From Pedosphaera sp. (GTDB lineage Bacteria; Verrucomicrobiota; Verrucomicrobiia; Limisphaerales; SIAT01), in assembly GCA_009691645.1 (NCBI GenBank), contig SIAT01000049.1:1-10513 (forward strand): 10,513 nt of DNA, written 5' to 3'. The notes beneath the pieces are model-generated. The model did no database searches, had not been told where the DNA came from, and was given only the letters and a program-made list of their open reading frames with translations. Positions 7,095 to 10,513 of this stretch are shown here, piece after piece. Numbering within the stretch: position 1 is the first letter of the stretch; every line of letters begins with the position of its first letter. A program made the position numbers and the translations under genes.

Positions 7095-7204
7095 AACCGC
7101 TTCGACCAACGACGACCCGACGGACGCGTTCACCGCAATCTGTTGGATTTTGCAGCCTGCCCCTACTCCTCAAACACACCCTCACCCACCACCAAACACA
7201 CACC

Positions 7205-8119
7205 ATGAAACTCAATTTACTCCTCAGCTACGTCACCGCGTTCTTGTCACTCACCCTCCTGCTTCCTTCCATCACCCGGGCCGCGGGTGATGATGGCAAG
7301 CTGCGCATCATCGTCTTCGGCGCGCATCCTGATGATGCACAATACACCTCGGGCGGCACCGCGGCAAAGTGGATAAAACTCGGCCATCACGTGAAGCTCG
7401 TATCGGTGACCAATGGCGACATCGGCCACTGGCAGTCGGCGGGCGGACCGCTGGCGCAGCGGCGGCTCGCCGAAGTGAAGAAAGCGGATGCCCTCATCGG
7501 CGCCGAGACGCAGGTGCTCGACATTCACGATGGCGAACTGATCCCTTCGCTGGAGAACCGGCAGAAGATCATCCGCATCATCCGCGAGTGGCGGGCGGAT
7601 ATCGTCATCGCGCATCGTCCGTGGGACTATCATCCCGACCATCGCTACGTCGGCGTGCTCATCCAGGATGCGGCCTTCATGGTTACCGTGCCATTCGTGT
7701 GCAGCGATGTGCCACCCCTGAAAAACAACCCGCTCTTTCTCTATTCGAGCGATGGCTTCCAGAAGCCTTATCCCTTCAAGGCAGACATCATCGTCTCGGT
7801 GGATGATGTCTTCGATCAGAAGCTCACCGCCATTCACGAAATGCCCTCGCAGCACTACGAAGGTGGAGCCAACGGCAGCGAAGCCCATGTAGCCAAAGTC
7901 CCGCCGGCCACCGATGAAGCCGGCCGCAAGGCATGGCTGCGCGAGCGCTGGGTCAGGCGCCAAGGTGGCGAGGCGAACCGCTTTCGGGATGTGCTCATCA
8001 AATGGTATGGCCCCGAGAAAGGCGCTGCCGTGAAGTTCGCCGAGGCCTTTGAGATTTGCGAATACGGACGCAAGCCAAAGCCAGAGGAGATCAAGGTGTT
8101 GTTCCCGTTCTTCCCTTAA
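7205..8119 (+). CDS. Secreted PIG-L/LmbE-family deacetylase
   Basis: A 304-residue zinc-dependent deacetylase of the family that removes N-acetyl groups from GlcNAc-type sugars. ATG 7205 is chosen because it begins a clear Sec signal peptide (MKLNLLLSYVTAFLSLTLLL..., cleavage near residue 26); the longer in-frame ATG at 7091 adds only low-complexity residues. The first zinc motif is AHPDD at 40-44 (His41, Asp43 and Asp44), followed by Ala where many members have Glu. GDIGHW lies about 30 residues on. The second motif is HRPWDYHPDHR at 137-147, where His143 or His146 would be the third ligand. The C-terminal QHYEGG, FRDVL and AEAFEICEYGR segments are typical of the secreted subgroup in this bacterial group. 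It is followed after 25 bases by the SGNH-sialidase gene, so the two are probably cotranscribed. The exact substrate is unknown; a glycan with N-acetyl groups fits the context. Confidence 0.9.
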   Translation: MKLNLLLSYVTAFLSLTLLLPSITRAAGDDGKLRIIVFGAHPDDAQYTSGGTAAKWIKLGHHVKLVSVTNGDIGHWQSAGGPLAQRRLAEVKKADALIGAETQVLDIHDGELIPSLENRQKIIRIIREWRADIVIAHRPWDYHPDHRYVGVLIQDAAFMVTVPFVCSDVPPLKNNPLFLYSSDGFQKPYPFKADIIVSVDDVFDQKLTAIHEMPSQHYEGGANGSEAHVAKVPPATDEAGRKAWLRERWVRRQGGEANRFRDVLIKWYGPEKGAAVKFAEAFEICEYGRKPKPEEIKVLFPFFP

Positions 8120-8144
8120 TTGCCCATTTTAAACTCACAGGATC

Positions 8145-9977
8145 ATGAAACGCACACTCCTCACCGCCTTGTTGATCGCGCCACTCGCCTTGCTTCACGC
8201 CGCTGATGCGCCAGCTCCTGAGCCCGTCACCATCGTGGCCTTCGGATCCTCGACCACGGCTGTGCGAGGTTCCACGACGATCTATGCCAGACTCCTGCAG
8301 GAGGAGTTGCGCAATGTTCGGATCATCAATGCGGGTGTACCCGGGAACACGACGGAGCTGGCTCGCCAGCGCTTCGAGCAGGACGTGCTGAGGCATCAGC
8401 CGCAGATCGTGATCATTCAGTTAGGAATCAATGACGCCGCCGTGGATGTGTGGAAGACGCCGCCGGCGACGGAGCCGAGGGTTTCGTTGGAGCGCTATGA
8501 GGCGAACCTGCGGCATTTCGTGCAGACGTTGAAATCCAAGAACGCACGCGTGGTGCTGATGACTCCCAATCCGCTGCGCTGGACGCCAAAGCTGAAGGAA
8601 CTGTATGGCAAGCCGCCTTACCAGCCCGAGGACCTAGATGGATTCAACGCGCCGCTCGGGTCCTACTGCGAATCCGTTCGCCGGGTCGCGCGAGACGAAG
8701 GTGCGGAGTTCCTGGATGTGCAGCAGGCGTTCGTTGAGCAGGCACAGAAACGCGGCGTGACGGTGGACACGTTGCTCTCCGATGGCATGCACCCGAATGA
8801 CGACGGTCATCGCATCGAGGCCGACCTTTTGCGCGAGCGCATCCTCGCGCTGGCGAAAACTCACGGCCTTCCCATCACCGAAGGGCCGCGCCGGAAAGCC
8901 AGTGGTGAGTTCGTGACGATTCATCCGCTTTCCACCGACCTCACACACGATTCGCCCAACCCGACCGTGCTCGGCGGCGGACTCGCGCGCAGGAAGGACG
9001 GCGCGGTGATGAGCGTGTATTCCACGCCGACGGGCTATTACAGCAAGCCAGGCACGACGTGGATCGCAGGCCGCGTGACGAAGGACGGCGGCAAGACGTG
9101 GTCGCCCGAGAGCGTGATTGCGCGCCATGCGGATTGCCAGCCATCGCACCCATCCGTGCTCACCACGCGTGATGGCGTGCTCCATGTGTTCTACCTCGGC
9201 TTCAAGCAGTGGAAATGGAAAGGCGTGAATCCCACGGACGAAGCGCAGAGCGACCTGTGGACCACGCGTAGCCGCGACCACGGCGCGACGTGGAGCGAGC
9301 CGCAGATGATTTTCAAAGGCTACACCGGCGCGAGCAACGGAGCCATCGAGACGCGCGACGGCCATCTCATCGTACCGTATTCGCACTATGTGAACGACCC
9401 CGGCCGGCTCGTGAGCCAAGCATCGGTTTCCACCGATGGCGGTAAGACGTGGAGCCTCAGCCATAACATCGACATCGGCGGCGCGGGCGACCACGAAGGC
9501 GCACTGGAGCCCTGCGTGATTGAGCTCAAGGATGGCCGCGTGTGGATGCTCATCCGCACCACGCGCAAGTTCTTCTGGGAATCCTTTTCCACCGACGGCG
9601 GCAAGACGTGGTCCGAGGCCAAGCCGACCACCATCGACGCCAACTCCTCGCCCGGACACCTTACACGACTCGCCGATGGCCGCATCGCGCTCGTCTGGAA
9701 TCGCGTAGACAAAAAGCGCACCGAACTGCACCTCGCCCTGTCCGCCGACGAAGGCAAAACCTGGACTCCGTCCCTGAACGTGGCGCGAGGCACACCCGGC
9801 GGTGCCACTTATCCCTTCGTCATCGAGGTCGACCCCGGCGAACTCTGGATCGGCTACCACAACGTCCCCAAAGGCTGGAACTTCCCCCGCGCCCGCCACC
9901 TCCGCATTTCCGTGTCTGCGGTCATGAAGAGTGTGGGCGATAAGTTGCAGACCACGACACAAACGACCCACCCATGA
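8145..9977 (+). CDS. SGNH-hydrolase/sialidase-like fusion protein
   Basis: A 610-residue secreted two-domain protein. MKRTLLTALLIAPLALLHA is a Sec signal peptide; a modest AGGA precedes the ATG. Residues about 28-236 form an SGNH esterase domain. Block I is FGSSTT with Ser36 as nucleophile (the usual GDS is GSS), block II is Gly64 in NAGVPGN, block III is Asn96 in GIND, and block V is DGMHP with Asp213 and His216. The whole Ser-Gly-Asn-His set is therefore present. Residues about 265-600 form a BNR/sialidase-like beta-propeller with five Asp-boxes: TKDGGKTW (312), SRDHGATW (376), STDGGKTW (429 and 482) and SADEGKTW (533), spaced 51-64 residues. Blade strands such as GHLIVPYSHY and GELWIGYH separate them. 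The classic FRIP motif is not seen and the Arg triad was not confirmed, so sialidase activity is uncertain. The pairing suggests O-deacetylation plus removal of a terminal sugar. Confidence 0.87.
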   Translation: MKRTLLTALLIAPLALLHAADAPAPEPVTIVAFGSSTTAVRGSTTIYARLLQEELRNVRIINAGVPGNTTELARQRFEQDVLRHQPQIVIIQLGINDAAVDVWKTPPATEPRVSLERYEANLRHFVQTLKSKNARVVLMTPNPLRWTPKLKELYGKPPYQPEDLDGFNAPLGSYCESVRRVARDEGAEFLDVQQAFVEQAQKRGVTVDTLLSDGMHPNDDGHRIEADLLRERILALAKTHGLPITEGPRRKASGEFVTIHPLSTDLTHDSPNPTVLGGGLARRKDGAVMSVYSTPTGYYSKPGTTWIAGRVTKDGGKTWSPESVIARHADCQPSHPSVLTTRDGVLHVFYLGFKQWKWKGVNPTDEAQSDLWTTRSRDHGATWSEPQMIFKGYTGASNGAIETRDGHLIVPYSHYVNDPGRLVSQASVSTDGGKTWSLSHNIDIGGAGDHEGALEPCVIELKDGRVWMLIRTTRKFFWESFSTDGGKTWSEAKPTTIDANSSPGHLTRLADGRIALVWNRVDKKRTELHLALSADEGKTWTPSLNVARGTPGGATYPFVIEVDPGELWIGYHNVPKGWNFPRARHLRISVSAVMKSVGDKLQTTTQTTHP

Positions 9978-10513
9978 AACGAACCATCTCCACCGTCCCG
10001 GCCCTGCTGCTCGCGCTCTCGCTAATCGGCCAAGCCGCGCCGGGTGCTGGCGTGGAGGACTTGACGGTGCTGCCGCCCTTGGTCGATGGCGTCGCGCCGA
10101 GCGCGCTGTTAGAGGAGCAGTTGAAGAAACTCGCCTTCGCCGCGTTGGCTCGCCGGGAAGCGGCCTACGCGCAAATCAAAACTCCGGCGGATGTCGCCAC
10201 TTGGCAGCAGCGACAACGGGCCAGTTTTCTCGCGTCACTGGGTGGGCTGCCGGAGCGCACGCCCTTGAATGCTCGGGTGACGGGCCAGCGCGATTGCGGC
10301 GCGTATCGGATGGAGAAGGTCCTGTTTGAAAGCCAGCCGGGGTTCTTTGTCTCCGCTTTGCTCTATCTTCCGCCGGGGACCGGGCCGCATCCGGCGGTGC
10401 TCATGCCGTGCGGGCACACGGCGATCGCGAAGGCCGGCGAGGTGTATCAGAAGGCCTCAATCAGTCTGGTGCGCGCGGGTCTCGCGGTCTTCTGCTTCGA
10501 TCCCATCGGCCAG
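9974..10513 (+). CDS. Secreted alpha/beta hydrolase, acetylxylan-esterase-like (3' end outside window)
   Basis: The first 180 residues of a longer protein, open to the last base. The ATG overlaps the previous stop as ATGA (9974-9977) and has no Shine-Dalgarno sequence, which points to translational coupling. MKRTISTVPALLLALSLIGQAA is a Sec signal peptide. After a helical N-terminal extension (about 40-95), the fold begins with FVSALLYLPPGTGPHPAVLM and PCGHTA (145-150), the likely oxyanion-hole strand-turn. SLVRAGLAVFCFDPIGQ (164-180) follows, the strand pair seen in peptidase S9/acetylxylan-esterase-like hydrolases. The catalytic Ser, Asp and His would lie beyond the window, so activity cannot be judged. 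An esterase acting on acetyl or methyl-uronate esters of a glycan fits the neighbours; a dipeptidyl-peptidase-like role is less likely. Confidence 0.82.
   Translation, partial: MKRTISTVPALLLALSLIGQAAPGAGVEDLTVLPPLVDGVAPSALLEEQLKKLAFAALARREAAYAQIKTPADVATWQQRQRASFLASLGGLPERTPLNARVTGQRDCGAYRMEKVLFESQPGFFVSALLYLPPGTGPHPAVLMPCGHTAIAKAGEVYQKASISLVRAGLAVFCFDPIGQ

Noticed and set aside
6990..7200. Possible integron-type recombination site or mobile-element end after the truncated DUF6807 gene
   Set aside because: No paired core sites, terminal inverted repeats or target-site duplication could be found.
7091..7204. N-terminal extension of the PIG-L deacetylase from ATG 7091
   Set aside because: The extension is Arg/Thr/His-rich with no family similarity and would bury the signal peptide 38 residues inside the protein.
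8634..9971. A 445-codon open frame on the - strand
   Set aside because: It is opposite the SGNH-sialidase gene; the sense strand carries clear motifs throughout while this one has none.

Overview
This window looks like part of a carbohydrate-degradation locus from a GC-rich, Gram-negative member of the Planctomycetes-Verrucomicrobia group, most likely Verrucomicrobiota. The inference rests on the protein families: DUF4838 with a CBM9-like domain, a Tat-exported LamG/dimethylformamidase-like protein, DUF6807 (PmoA-like), a secreted PIG-L deacetylase, and an SGNH-sialidase fusion. It also rests on the many Sec signal peptides ending in HA-AD or similar, and on starts that mostly lack a Shine-Dalgarno sequence. 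All real genes lie on the + strand. No tRNA, rRNA, CRISPR array or transposase gene was seen.

Layout. 1-993 is the 3' part of an MFS transporter of the anion:cation symporter type. 994-1576 holds no intact gene. It contains the decayed remnant of a secreted protein (about 1026-1487), an imperfect inverted repeat built on CCTAGG, and a cluster of palindromes (1483-1558) just before the next gene. 1577-4033 encodes a secreted DUF4838 protein with a C-terminal CBM9-like domain. 4095-6515 encodes a Tat-exported protein with a LamG domain and a dimethylformamidase large-subunit-like catalytic domain that keeps a plausible Tyr-Tyr-Glu iron site. 6516-7204 is a second stretch of decay: a small ORF of unknown nature and a truncated DUF6807 gene that stops matching its family after about 60 residues. 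7205-8119 is a secreted PIG-L/LmbE-type deacetylase. 8145-9977 is a fusion of an SGNH esterase with a five-Asp-box sialidase-like propeller. 9974-10513 is the 5' part of a secreted alpha/beta hydrolase of the acetylxylan-esterase-like kind, overlapping the fusion gene by four bases.

How they may work together. The last three genes are tightly packed and probably form one operon: an N-deacetylase, an O-deacetylase plus exo-glycosidase, and a further esterase. These activities would strip acetyl groups and terminal sugars from an acetylated glycan outside the cytoplasm. The transporter at the left edge could import an acidic sugar released this way. A sialylated or otherwise acetylated acidic glycan is the most economical guess at the substrate, but nothing in the sequence proves it. 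The role of the dimethylformamidase-like protein is the most open question; it may cleave an amide on a sugar derivative rather than dimethylformamide. The two decayed gene remnants show that the locus has been remodelled.
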